A DNA stretch of 64,000 nucleotides from Garcia nutans. Lineage: Eukaryota > Streptophyta > Magnoliopsida > Malpighiales > Euphorbiaceae. The stretch is taken from assembly GCA_947685225.1 (NCBI GenBank), contig CANTUV010000072.1, forward strand, positions 4,278,001 to 4,342,000, in the 5' to 3' direction. The notes beneath the pieces were generated by a model. It saw nothing but the letters and a program-made list of their open reading frames with translations, did not search any database and was not told where the DNA came from. The translations under genes and the position numbers were made by a program. Positions 45,700-55,455 of this stretch are shown in pieces. Within the stretch, counting starts at the first letter, position 1, and each line of letters opens with the position of its first letter.

Positions 45700-46626
45700 T
45701 TTCTTCTTCTTTCATCTTCATCTTCTTCTTTCTTCTTTAGCTGATTACCATTATCAACCAAAGGAAAAGAGATATTGTTGCTTCTCAGCTCAAGCAATTG
45801 GAGGATTTCAAGAGATCAAGCTTCTTTGTTTCATCTTCATCTTCATCTTCTTTAATTTTGGTAAGTTTCCAACTTGTTTCTTTGTTTTCCTTTGAGTTTC
45901 ATGAATGGTTGTTGTAGATGTTTTTATGGTTGATTTTGGTATGTTTGAGGTTGTTGTTTTTTTTGTTAACTTTGTTGTTTGGGGTTGCATTGAAGAAAAA
46001 GGGTCAAGTTTGATGAAAGAGACAAGAATTATGGTATTGGTTGAGTTTGTGTGGTGTTGATAAGGTTATTGAAAGTTGATTTTTGGATGAGGCATTTTTG
46101 TGTCGTTGGTTCTATTTTCTGGGTTGGTGACACGTCCAGTGACATGCCCATGTCACTGAGTGTGTCACAGCTTTTGTGTTGTAGTTGATTGACACGTCCA
46201 GTGACACGCCCATGTCACTGAGTATGTCATAGCTACTGTGTTGTTGGAAGATTGACACGTCCAGTGACATGCCCATGTCACTGAGCGTGTCATAGCTTCT
46301 GTGTTGGAGAAGAATTGACACGTGCAGTGACGCCCATGTCACTGAGCATGTCAAAGCTTCTGTGTTGTGAGTTTAGGGTATGTCCTTGAACACGTCCGTG
46401 TTGTTGAGCGTGTCAAGTGTAAACCTAGATAGTTCTCTTCCTTAATTTCATATGTGTATCACTAAGTGAGTATGTGTAATCACCTTTGGATTAGGTTTTG
46501 AAGATAATTGATTTACCCAAGCCAAGGATTGAGGGATATCTTGGAAGAGGAAGTTGATAGAGTGGTGTTGTTGTTTTTAGAGGTAAGTACAAGCTTTGAA
46601 TGATTGCATACATTTACATGACATTG
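45700..46626 (+). repeat. Tekay-type LTR fragment between the inverted arms (probably element B 3' LTR)
   Basis: Shares the order of landmarks with the A LTR: a CTTCTTTC-rich start, TTTGGTAAGTTT, TTTGGATTAGGTTTTG and AGGTAAGTAC. Bases 46401-46530 match the start of the window (1-130) closely, which is B's 5' LTR. Bases 46128-46380 are an array of four GACACGTCCAGTGACA...TGTCACTGAG-type inverted repeats. Confidence 0.75.
46128..46380. repeat. GACACGTCC hairpin array
   Basis: Four units of about 65-70 bp. Each has an inner stem AGTGACATG/CATGTCACT and an outer GACAC/GTGTC pairing. It lies upstream of the GGATTAGGTTTTG landmark, whereas the array in the A LTR lies downstream of it. Confidence 0.8.
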
Positions 46627-47185
46627 GTGTGTGCGGAGATTTTTGCCCCCACTCCTGGTGGAATGGTTCTTGCTACTTCGGCATTATTTAGGTTCAAGAC
46701 CTTAGAGAACACAGATCTAAGTCCGGAGAAAATGGAATTGCCACCCGGAATGGCCAGGAAAAAGAAAGGGGTGGATGACTCGATTCCTAAGGAATCCCCA
46801 ACCCCTTAATGGGTTTCGAAAGTTGGGTACGTGCGGGGAAGGTGAGAAATGGCCCAGCACCCCCACAACCCCCGGTTCATTGGAACCGGCCTCCTTTATA
46901 GGTCGTAATATTATAAAATTCTTAAATATAACAATATTATCCATATTACATGCAATAATTAAAATAAAGCATCGTTATATTAAAATCAAAGCAATGTCCA
47001 AGCAAAATAAATAAATGGATACCCATCCGAGGATTGAAACATGTCCTTACATCATCCATGTCTAAACTAATAGGGCACCCACCAAAAGGTAGAAACATAT
47101 CCTTTACATTGGTCCAAGATATAAAAGCAATTTAAATTACATATAACTTAATTAATGAGGTACCCACAAAGTGGAAACATACCTC
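46627..47185 (-). repeat. Right arm of the large inverted repeat
   Basis: Reverse complement of 45144-45699. It stops exactly where the LTR of element D begins (TGTGAACC at 47186), so D cut it off. The three hairpins are conserved near 47022-47185. Confidence 0.8.
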
Positions 47186-48742
47186 TGTGAACCTCGGTTT
47201 CCGCCCGGAAAGGATCCGGGCGGGCGTCCACTCGTTGTCAGGAGTCGCCACTCAGTTTATTTTGTTCAAAGGGAAAAACTAAGAAAACCCTTGTTTGACT
47301 CCAATATATGCATCCAATGTAAAGGCTTCTAGTCTGTGAACCCAAGGAGGATTCGGGGACTATATCATGCATTTGACTAACTTTGCAATAAAAAAAGAAA
47401 TAAAGATAAAAGAGATGAAGAAAAGAAAACAAACAAATTGTTAATAAAATTTGGACTTGTTATTTGGGGTGAATCCCAAATATGCCTACATACTCTCGTT
47501 TTTATGAGAGATCAAAGTCCATGTAGTTCGAGAAAGCCTATTTAAAGGCGATGAGAATTATGCTTCATGCATGTGTGTGTGTGTATGCTTCGTGCATTTT
47601 ATCGGGCTTTTTGCCATTTGTCCATTTGTCGGGCATTTTGCCATTTGTCCATTTGTCGGGCTTTTTGCCATATGTCAATTTGTCGGGCTTTTTGCCATTT
47701 GTCCATTTTTCGGGCTTTTTGTCATATTTGTGAGATTTAGCACTTAGTGCTAAAATGGTGGATTTTAGGTACTTCGTATCAAAAGAGTGCAAATTTAGGC
47801 TCCGTGCCAGAAGTTGATTTTAATTGTAAAATCAAGGTACTTTGTACCAAAAGGATTGATACTCGGTACCAAAGAATTCATTTTAGGCTTCGTGCCAAAA
47901 AGTTGATTGATTAGTCCATTAGGCCTTAGACCTAAAAGGATTAGGTCTTTAACCAAAAGATTGATTAATTCGTTGCTTAATGCCGAATGATCGATTATTT
48001 AGTTGATTAAGTCTTAGACCTAAAATGATTAGGTCTTTGACCGAGAAGAAATTAAGAAGAAGATGAAATGTTTATAATATGCTCGAATTGACAAAGAAGA
48101 AATTAAGATATTACCTTGTTTAGAATTTTCCCGCTTCGAAGTTCCAGATCTCGTTTTCTTGGATCTTGGATTTTGATTCTTGATTACATAATTCGATTTA
48201 TGAAAGGAAAAGTTCAAAAGAAGATCTTAAATTTGAGAGCAGACAATTCGACAGCATAACGCTCCGCGATCTAAAAAACCTCCCCCCCCTTTTTCTGAAC
48301 ACTTGAAGTCCTTAAATAGGCAAAATCGGGCTCGGACGGCGGCCGGGCCGCCGTCCACGGCGGCCCGGGGTCGCTGTGCACAGAGCACGGCGGCCAAGCC
48401 GCCGTGAGCGGCGGCTGGGCCGCCGGAATCACGGCGGTCGAGCCACCGGAATCACGGCGGCCGAGCCGCCAAAGTCAAGGCGGCCGGGCCGCCGTGTGCA
48501 GCGGCTGGGCCGCCAAAAAATGCCTCGGCTCGCGCGATTTTTCGCTTCAAACTGACTTTTCGGGAGCTACGGACCTCCAAAAAATATTCCGAGACCATAT
48601 CCGTGATCCTCACGTCGTCCCGATCATTTCAAGTACCATATTGATATATTCCGGTGAACTTTACCGTGGACGGCCGGTCCGGCCCGGTTTTCTGTAGTTT
48701 GAGAAAATCGGCTTTCCGAGCCTCAAAATTCGAGTGTTCACA
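47186..48742 (-). repeat. Element D 3' LTR
   Basis: 1,557 bp. Contains repeats of TTTGTCGGGC-TTTTTGCCA near 47600-47720, GTGCCA/TACCAAA phrase repeats at 47760-47900, and the CGGCGGCC array at 48333-48513. Matches 56460-57616 closely up to 48337. Confidence 0.92.
48333..48513. repeat. CGGCGGCCGGGCCGCCG hairpin array in element D LTR
   Basis: About seven very GC-rich palindromic units (CGGCGGCC...GGCCGCCG) in 180 bases. The other LTR of D ends exactly at the first unit. Confidence 0.88.
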
Positions 48743-49262
48743 ATTGCCCCCCACTGGGGTCCATAAAAATGATTTATGGGGCCCAGTGGCCTTCTGAAGA
48801 GCGAATTTTGAGCGAGGGGTAAAAGATCCGCCTTTTGGCATTTCTGGATTACTTGCAACACCTCTGATTTTTCCCTGATTGTATTCTGACTTCTCTGTAT
48901 CTGTACTTTTGTTAGCACAAACAGTACATACGTATGCATGATGTTTTTTTTTTTTACGACCGTTGCATGTACCACTGGACCAAGAGTCTCCAAAAGATGG
49001 AGATGATCAATATGGGTAGATATGGGTTGAAAGCTTGTTGCCACTCTTAGAGTGATATTGGTGGATTGAGATTTTTTATTTATTTCCAGTAAAGAACTTA
49101 GAAATAAATTATAGGAATCTTTCCTTTGCATGTACTTGAATTAGCTCTAGTAATGAACCAGAACTAATACTAGGCCTCATTAAGCTCTGCTATCAGTAAT
49201 TATTTCTAGTAAAGAACTTAGAAATAATCTTCTAGGAAGTCCAACTTCATTGGGGAAGGAAC
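48743..49262. other. Element D PPT and 3' untranslated part
   Basis: On the minus strand the PPT TGGGGGGCAAT abuts the LTR. The rest has no ORF with support. A phrase GTAAAGAACTTAGAAATAA is present twice (near 49089 and 49209), a decayed tandem duplication of about 120 bp. Confidence 0.65.
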
Positions 49263-49595
49263 TTGAATTTTTCTGAAGTTGCCCCCAAATTATTCCCGGA
49301 GTTACTCGAGCTGTTCCCCGGAGTTACTCGAGCTGTTCTTCGAACTTGGGTTAGGAACCATCAGATGATCGGACCTTTTGTGGAGACTTCCCTTGTCAAG
49401 CCTACTCCAGAGTATAGAACTTGGTTCATAGCTGGAGTTTGGCCAATTGAAAAGCCAAGGAGGCATGCATTGCTACAGGAGCTGGAGGGAGAGGAGGTGG
49501 TTCCTCTTAATGAGGAGAAGATAGATGCTGTAAAGAGTTCCGGAGCTAAGGAAGATACCGAAGACTCTGCCCCACGTAGGAGGCGTAGGGTTTAG
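49263..49595 (+). CDS. Antisense ORF between pol and 3' LTR of element D
   Basis: 110 codons on the strand opposite to gag-pol. Sequence features: FPELLELFPG, LRTWVRNHQMIGPFVETSL, TPEYRTWFIAG, an acidic linker and an Arg-rich end (RRRRRV). I do not recognise a catalytic motif. Antisense additional ORFs in this location are known in Tat-lineage elements (for example gene23 of Grande1), so position supports a real, perhaps N-terminally truncated, gene. A 22-base tandem duplication near 49297-49341 (CCGGAGTTACTCGAGCTGTT repeated) alters its N-terminal part. Confidence 0.5.
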   Translation: MNFSEVAPKLFPELLELFPGVTRAVLRTWVRNHQMIGPFVETSLVKPTPEYRTWFIAGVWPIEKPRRHALLQELEGEEVVPLNEEKIDAVKSSGAKEDTEDSAPRRRRRV

Positions 49596-49690
49596 ACCCT
49601 AGGGTTGACTCTATTGTCTGCCTTTTTGGGACTATTTTTACCTTTTTGGTTTTTTTTTTTGACGTTTTGGACTTTTTTGATTGGTTTTTG

Positions 49691-49982
49691 GTACTTTATG
49701 AAAGGAATGACTCTTTTTGAATGAATGACTCCCTTGGGAATGAGTGACTCTTTTTGGAATGACCCTTTCATTTGCTTTCCAAGCATTATCTACTTTATTT
49801 GTATGCTCTAATTTTTGCCTAAGTCGTTCTTTCGGATTTTCAACTTAGCGAGCTACCACCCATTCTTGCCTAAGCCGCCCTTTGCGGGTTTTCGACTTAG
49901 CGGGCCCCACTATTGCCTGAGCCGCCCTTTGTGGGTTTTCGGCTTAGCGGGATTTTTCCATTTCTTTTCTTTTTTTGTTTTG

Positions 49983-50013
<31 letters not shown>

Positions 50014-50340
50014 TGTTTTTTTTTTGGGTACTTTATGAAAGGAATGACTCTTTTTGAATGAATGACTCCCTTGGGAATGAGTGACTCTTTTTGGAATGAC
50101 CCTTTCATTTGCTTTCCAAGCATTATCTACTTTATTTGTATGCTCTAATTTTTGCCTAAGTCGTCCTTTCGGATTTTCAACTTAGCGAGCTCTTACCCAT
50201 TCTTGCCTAAGCCGCCCTTTGCGGGTTTTCAACTTAGCAGGCCCCACTATTGCCTAAGCCGCCCTTTGTGGGTTTTCGGCTTAGCGGGATTTTTCTTTTC
50301 TTTTCTCTTTTCTTTTTTATGTTGGCAAAAGAAAAGTGAA
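49691..50340 (+). repeat. Tandem duplication, unit 337 bp
   Basis: Bases 49691-50027 are repeated from 50028 to about 50310, starting GTACTTTATGAAAGGAATGA. Each copy holds three sub-repeats of GCCTAAGCCGCCCTTTG...CTTAGCGGG, which can fold (CTAAGTCG/CGACTTAG). A (TTTTG)n microsatellite at about 49976-50010 marks the junction. Confidence 0.88.
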
Positions 50341-50448
50341 TCAATGATTTTTATTAAAATTTAGACCGTGCTCAAAGAGAGCTGCCTACATATCTCGAAT
50401 TAGTTTGCGAGAATCAGGTCTAATGTAGTTCCTCTTTGGAATGCATGA

Positions 50449-53148
50449 TCATACATAATATTTTTTCAGTTGATCCAGATTGCATGGGTTTGTGAACTCC
50501 AGACCATCCAAATCAGACAAGATGACGGCTTCGCCGGAAAGTATTTTCTTCAGAATGTAGGGTCCCGCCCAATGAGGACGAAACTTCCCACGAGGATCTG
50601 TAACAGATGTTCTGATCTCTTTCAGAACCAAACAACCTTCTTCCAACTTTCAATCTTTGACCTTTTTGTTGAAATGTCTGGCCATTCGCCTCTGATACCC
50701 TTGAATCTGATGTAGAGCTTGAAGTCTTTTTTCATCCAAACTCAACAACTGATGATGATAGTTGCTGATCCATTCAGCTTCATTTATCTTACTTTCTTGA
50801 ATTATCCTCGCCGATTGAACTTCCAGTTCAATGGGGAGTACTGCTTCCATCCCATACACGAGTGAATACGGGGTTGCCCCGGTAGGAGTTCTGATTGATG
50901 TTCTATATCCCCACAAGGCCAATGGCAACTTCTCATGCCAACGCCTATGTTCCTTGATCATTTTCTGTATGATCACCTTTATAGACTTATTTGCTGCTTC
51001 TACAGCTCCATTTGTTTGGGGTCTATAAGGAGAGGATTTATGATGTTGGATCTTCTTATCCTTCAAGAGTTTAGCAAACTCTGCTTGGAAATGAGTTCCA
51101 TTATCCGTGATAACCTCAAATGGCGTCCCGTACCGACAAAGGATGCTGGTTCGGACAAATTGTGCTGCCTTTTTGGCATCTAATTCTGCATAGGAAGCGG
51201 CTTCAACCCACTTTGTGAAGTAATCCACTGCTACCAAGATAAACTGATGTCCATTCGAGGCTTTCGGATGTATTTTGCCAATTATATCTATTCCCCAAGT
51301 AGCGAAGGGCCATGGAGAAGCGATTGGATTCAGAGCAACGGGAGGTTGCTTCTGCAGCTTGGCAAATATTTGACACTGATGGCATTCTTGTACAAATGCC
51401 ACATAGTCTGCATTCATGGTGGACCAATAATATCCTAGATTGGCTATTTTCCGAGCCAGGGCGATCCCATACATGTGCGGTCCTGATTCACCACCATGTA
51501 CCATTTCCATTATCTGCTTGGCTTCTGCTTCATCCACACACCTTAGGTGCATTCCATTCCAACTTCTCTTGTAGAGGATATCTCCATTAAGAATGTAGCC
51601 TGTGGCAAGCTGCCTTATTGCCCTCTGATCAACCCTTGATGATCCCTCTGGATAACTTCCATCCTTGAGATAGGTCTTGATATCCCAAAACCATGGTTTA
51701 CCATCGGCCAAGTGCATTACATGGGCGGGTTGCTTTTGAAGCTGAACTTTCAATGGACGAATGACTTTCCCCTCCTTGATATTGATCATGGAAGCTAAAG
51801 TAGCCAGGGCATCAGCAAACTGATTCTTTGCTCTTGGGAGATATTCGAAGGACAGATCATTGAACTGTTGTGCCAAATGATCAAGGCGTTGCAGGTAAGG
51901 AACCAAACACTCTTCCCTTATCTTCCATTTCCTTAAAGCTTGTGATACTATTAGAATAGAATCACCATAGACTTTTAGGTTCTTAATTCCTAATTCCAGG
52001 GCGGCTTCAAGCCCATTGATGCAAGCTTCATATTCTGCTTCATTGTTTGTGCAGCTAAAGTCAAGTTTAACTGCAAATGGAATGTATTCTCCACAAGGAG
52101 TTTTGAACACAATTCCAATTCCATTCCCATGATAATTGGATGCCCCATCAAAATACATCTCCCAAATGCTCATTTCCACATTCAAGAGGTCTTCGTCAGG
52201 GAAATTCATTTCTCGCATCTCATCTTTTACGGGTAATTCTGCCAACTGGTCAGCTATTGCCCCACCTTTCACAGCTTTCCTTTGAACAAATTTCAAGTCA
52301 AAGGCTGCTAATGTTGACACCCACTTTGCCATTTTGCTGTCCAAAACAGGCCTCTCCATAAGGAATTTCAAGGGACTCTGTTCTGCGATGACATAAGTAG
52401 CGTAAGAAGACAAGTAGTGTTGTAACTTTGTACAAGTCCAATACAATGCTAAACACAACTTCTCAATCTTGTTGTACTTTAACTCATAGTCCAGCATCCT
52501 TTTGCTGAGGTAGTAAATTGCATTTTCCACCTTTGTGCCTTCGGCCTCTTGAGCTAGCATTGCACCCATGGCTTCATCTTTTACAGACAAATACAAGAGC
52601 AGAGGTTTTCCCATTCTGGGAGGTTGTAGAATTGGTGGACTCAACAAGTATTCTTTGATCTTGTCGAAGGCCTTCTGGCAGTCTTCATTCCAATCTTGTG
52701 AAGCACCTTTTCTTAGTAGCTTAAAGATTGGACCACAAGTCTCTGCCAACTGTGATATGAATCGACTGATATACTGTAGCCTACCCAGCAGACCTCGAAT
52801 TTCTTTTTCGGTTCTTGGTGGAGGCATTTCCAGAATAGCCTTTGACTTCGCTGGGTCAATTTCTATTCCTTTCTTGCTGACCAAATATCCTAAAAATAAG
52901 CCTGATGTTGCACCAAAGAGGCACTTTGCAGGATTAAGTTTCAGATTGTACTTGCGAAGTCTAAGGATGAACTTCTCAAGTGCTTCAATGTGCTCTTCTG
53001 GAGATTTTGACTTGACAATCATATCATCGACATATACTTCTACTTCTTTGTGAATCATGTCATGAAAGACTGTTTCACCATCCTTTGGTAGGTAGCTCCT
53101 GCATTTATTAATCCAAAAGGCATGACCCTGTAGCAGAAAGTGCCCCAT
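50449..53148 (-). pseudogene. Element D pol: RT end, two RNase H domains, integrase
   Basis: One frame with a single internal stop at 50650-50652 (KVKD-stop, then EEGCLVLKEI). It contains RT YVDDMIVKSKS (about 38-48 of the frame), the thumb and connection, a first degenerate RNase H (LLLYLSVKDEAMGAML), a second archaeal-type RNase H (MYFDGASNYHGNGIG, CTNNEAEYEA, YGDSILIV), the integrase zinc part (CHQCQIF) and the DDE core (WGIDIIGKI, VITDNGTHF, PQTNGAVEAANKSI), and the GKFRPHWAGPYIL tail. Two RNase H domains in series are the Tat/Ogre hallmark. It is out of frame with the upstream RT half, with a break near 53080-53095. Confidence 0.9.
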
Positions 53149-54023
53149 TTTGTAATGAAAGTTGTCTTCTCTTTGTCTGGTGGGTGTACTAGGATCTGAT
53201 TGTACCCAACCGCGAGGTCAGTCATGGAAACCATCACATGCCCAGCCATCCTGTCTATCAGCAAATCGATGTGAGGTAGCGGAAAATCGTCCTTGGGACA
53301 AGCCTTATTCAGATCTCTGTAGTCAACGCACATTCTGACCTTTCCGTCTTTCTTCGGGACCGGTACAATGTTTGCTAACCAGGAAGGGTAGGCAATTGGT
53401 TCTATGAACTTATTGTCCAGTTGCTTGGCAACCTCTTTTTTAATCTTCAAAGACCATGCTGGCTTCATTCTGCTCAATTTTTGCTTAACCGGCTTTGCAT
53501 CGGGGTATAGCGAAATCTTGTGAACTGCTATGGCTGGGTCTATTCCCGTGACATCACTTGTCTTCCACATGAAGCAGTTGGCATACTTTCTGATGCCCTC
53601 AAGAACCTGTTCCTTATTCACACAATCACATGCAATGTATGTATGGTCATTTTCTTTGCCAATTATTATCTTTTCATTTATTTCTTTTATTTCATTTATA
53701 TCATTTTTGCTAGATAATACTTGGAAAGCAAAAGACACAGGGTAACCAAGAATTTGAAGAGTTTCATTGATAATGGTGGAGTCATTCTCCAAGATTACAT
53801 TAAATGTGACATTTGGGTTCTCTAAACGGGAAGCTATAGAGGACTCAAAACTAGACTCTGGCTTGGTGTTTGACTCAGGATTTGACTCGGTACAAGACTC
53901 GGGTTCAAGGTGTGACACTGGACTAGTTTTGTCTACAACAGCTTGTCCCTCCTCGGCATACCAGTTCATCAGTGGTCCATCTGTGGTCTTGATCAGCTTG
54001 GTGAAGCCCCTTTTTGTCTTCAA
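53055..54023 (-). pseudogene. Element D: region after gag and first part of RT
   Basis: 322 codons. A Ser/Glu-rich linker is followed by YPDAKPVKQKLSRM, KKEVAKQLDNKFIEPIAYPSW, KKDGKVRMCVDYRDLNKACPKD, MTDLAVGYNQI and FCYRVMPFGLINAGATYQRM. It then shifts frame into the next ORF. It overlaps the gag frame by about 100 bases. Between gag and RT I find no aspartic protease motif (DSG or DTG), so this domain appears to have been lost by deletion. Confidence 0.85.
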
Positions 54024-55455
54024 AATTAGTTACCATAGCAACCTCATCACAGAGACTAGGCTGCATGAAATCTTCCACAGTGATGGCATTGATGGAATGA
54101 TTGGGCAAGGGGTTAGCGTTAATGTTTGGTTGCCTCCTGTGAGGAATGATGTCACCACTATCCACCAAATCTTGGATGCGGTTTTTCAAAATCCAGCAAG
54201 CATCTGTTCTGTGCCCATTTCCTTGGTGGTACTCACAGTACTCATCGGCCCTGTAATTGGAGGGTAATGGGTTTGGAGGAGGCCTTGGGTCCAAAGGCTT
54301 CAAATATTTCCCTTCCACGGCCTTTTTAAACACTAGATGAAGGGGCATTCCAATGTCGGTATATTGCCTTCTTGACTGATTTCTTTGCCCAAGATTGCCC
54401 ACACGTAAAGGATTCGCAGGGGCAATATTGGCCACTTCATTAGCAGCTTGGCCTTGTTTTTTATACTTCGAGATAGCTTCTTCATCTACTATCTTACCCA
54501 ATTGTATCAGATCTTCTACCTTGGTTGCAGTCGCAATGAGCGATTTGAAAGTAGGTAGGTATTGGGTTTGCAGTTGGGCTTGATATGTAGGCCTTAAATT
54601 TCTGATTATGATATCAATCTGCTCTTGTTCTGACGGGCGATTGATCATCTGGGCGGCTTTTGCCCTCCACCTCGTAAGGAACGAGGAGAGGGGTTCATTG
54701 TTGTTTTGTTTGGTGGTCTCAAGTTCTCTTCTAGTGACATCCACCTCAATATTATAGTGGTATTGAGAGTTAAATGCATTGCAGATGTCTTCCCATGTCT
54801 TAATCTTGGAACGGTCTAGACTCACAAACCATTTAAGAGCAGCCCCGGTCAGGGATTGTTGGAAGAGTTGAGCAAAGAGCTCATCATTTAAACCCCAAGG
54901 ACTCAAGGCCCCCACATACATCTTCAAATGGGTTTTAGGGCAAGTGGTCCCATCAAATCTGTCCATCCCCGGCATCTTGAATTTTGGAGGTAATCTGGCT
55001 TGGGGAAACAAGGATAAGGAATCCATGTCTACCACCTCTTTGTGAGTTTTCATGGCAGTGATTGACCTCTCAAGCAATTCAAGTTTCCTTTTCAATTCAT
55101 CTGTTTCGTTCTTGGAGGGTGGATCCTCCAAATTGATAACAGGGGTATTAATCTGAGCAGTCACGGGGGTACTAGTTTGCCCCACAATGGGTTCCTTCCC
55201 CAAATTTCCAGGAATAGGGGCTGTCTTTGAAGCTTCTCCTAACTCAGCCAGGATGGCTACCCTTTGGGCGGCTAAAGCTTCATCAATTTTTTCTTGCATT
55301 CTAGCTTCAATTTCCTTAACCTGACCATCCAGCAAAGCCTTAATATGTTCAATTGTGGCCATTTCAGTAATTGGAGTAGTTGGTGAAGTTGGGGTAGTAG
55401 AACTTGTAGGGGATAGCACAGTTGGTGTTGGTGTATCGGATGTAGGTGAAGGCAC
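53923..55455 (-). CDS. gag: Gag of Tat-lineage element D
   Basis: 510 codons, open. Ser/Thr/Pro-rich start; helical region (about 32-75); then the typical Tat gag core (LPPKFKMPGMDRFDGTTCPK, GALSPWGLND, FQQSLTGAALKWF, WEDICNAFNSQYHYN, LSSFLTRWRAKAAQM and IIIRNLRPTYQ at about 165-310); and a C-terminal CEYHQGNGHRTDACWILKN zinc-type motif (about 420-440). The last about 30 codons run out of the natural frame over the start of the next ORF, so the true gag-pol frame shifts there. Start chosen at the first ATG of the open frame. Confidence 0.85.
   Translation of the reverse strand: MPSPTSDTPTPTVLSPTSSTTPTSPTTPITEMATIEHIKALLDGQVKEIEARMQEKIDEALAAQRVAILAELGEASKTAPIPGNLGKEPIVGQTSTPVTAQINTPVINLEDPPSKNETDELKRKLELLERSITAMKTHKEVVDMDSLSLFPQARLPPKFKMPGMDRFDGTTCPKTHLKMYVGALSPWGLNDELFAQLFQQSLTGAALKWFVSLDRSKIKTWEDICNAFNSQYHYNIEVDVTRRELETTKQNNNEPLSSFLTRWRAKAAQMINRPSEQEQIDIIIRNLRPTYQAQLQTQYLPTFKSLIATATKVEDLIQLGKIVDEEAISKYKKQGQAANEVANIAPANPLRVGNLGQRNQSRRQYTDIGMPLHLVFKKAVEGKYLKPLDPRPPPNPLPSNYRADEYCEYHQGNGHRTDACWILKNRIQDLVDSGDIIPHRRQPNINANPLPNHSINAITVEDFMQPSLCDEVAMVTNFEDKKGLHQADQDHRWTTDELVCRGGTSCCRQN

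Noticed and set aside
45144..47185. Host microRNA or hairpin-RNA gene
   Set aside because: Arms are too long and diverged, the loop is a TE LTR fragment, and neighbouring DNA is all TE-derived; nested TE insertion explains it better.
47551..47792. ORFs with SGFLPFVHL or KKPDKWTNG repeats (also 56827-57068)
   Set aside because: Both strands are open because of a short DNA repeat in the D LTR; no independent support for a protein.
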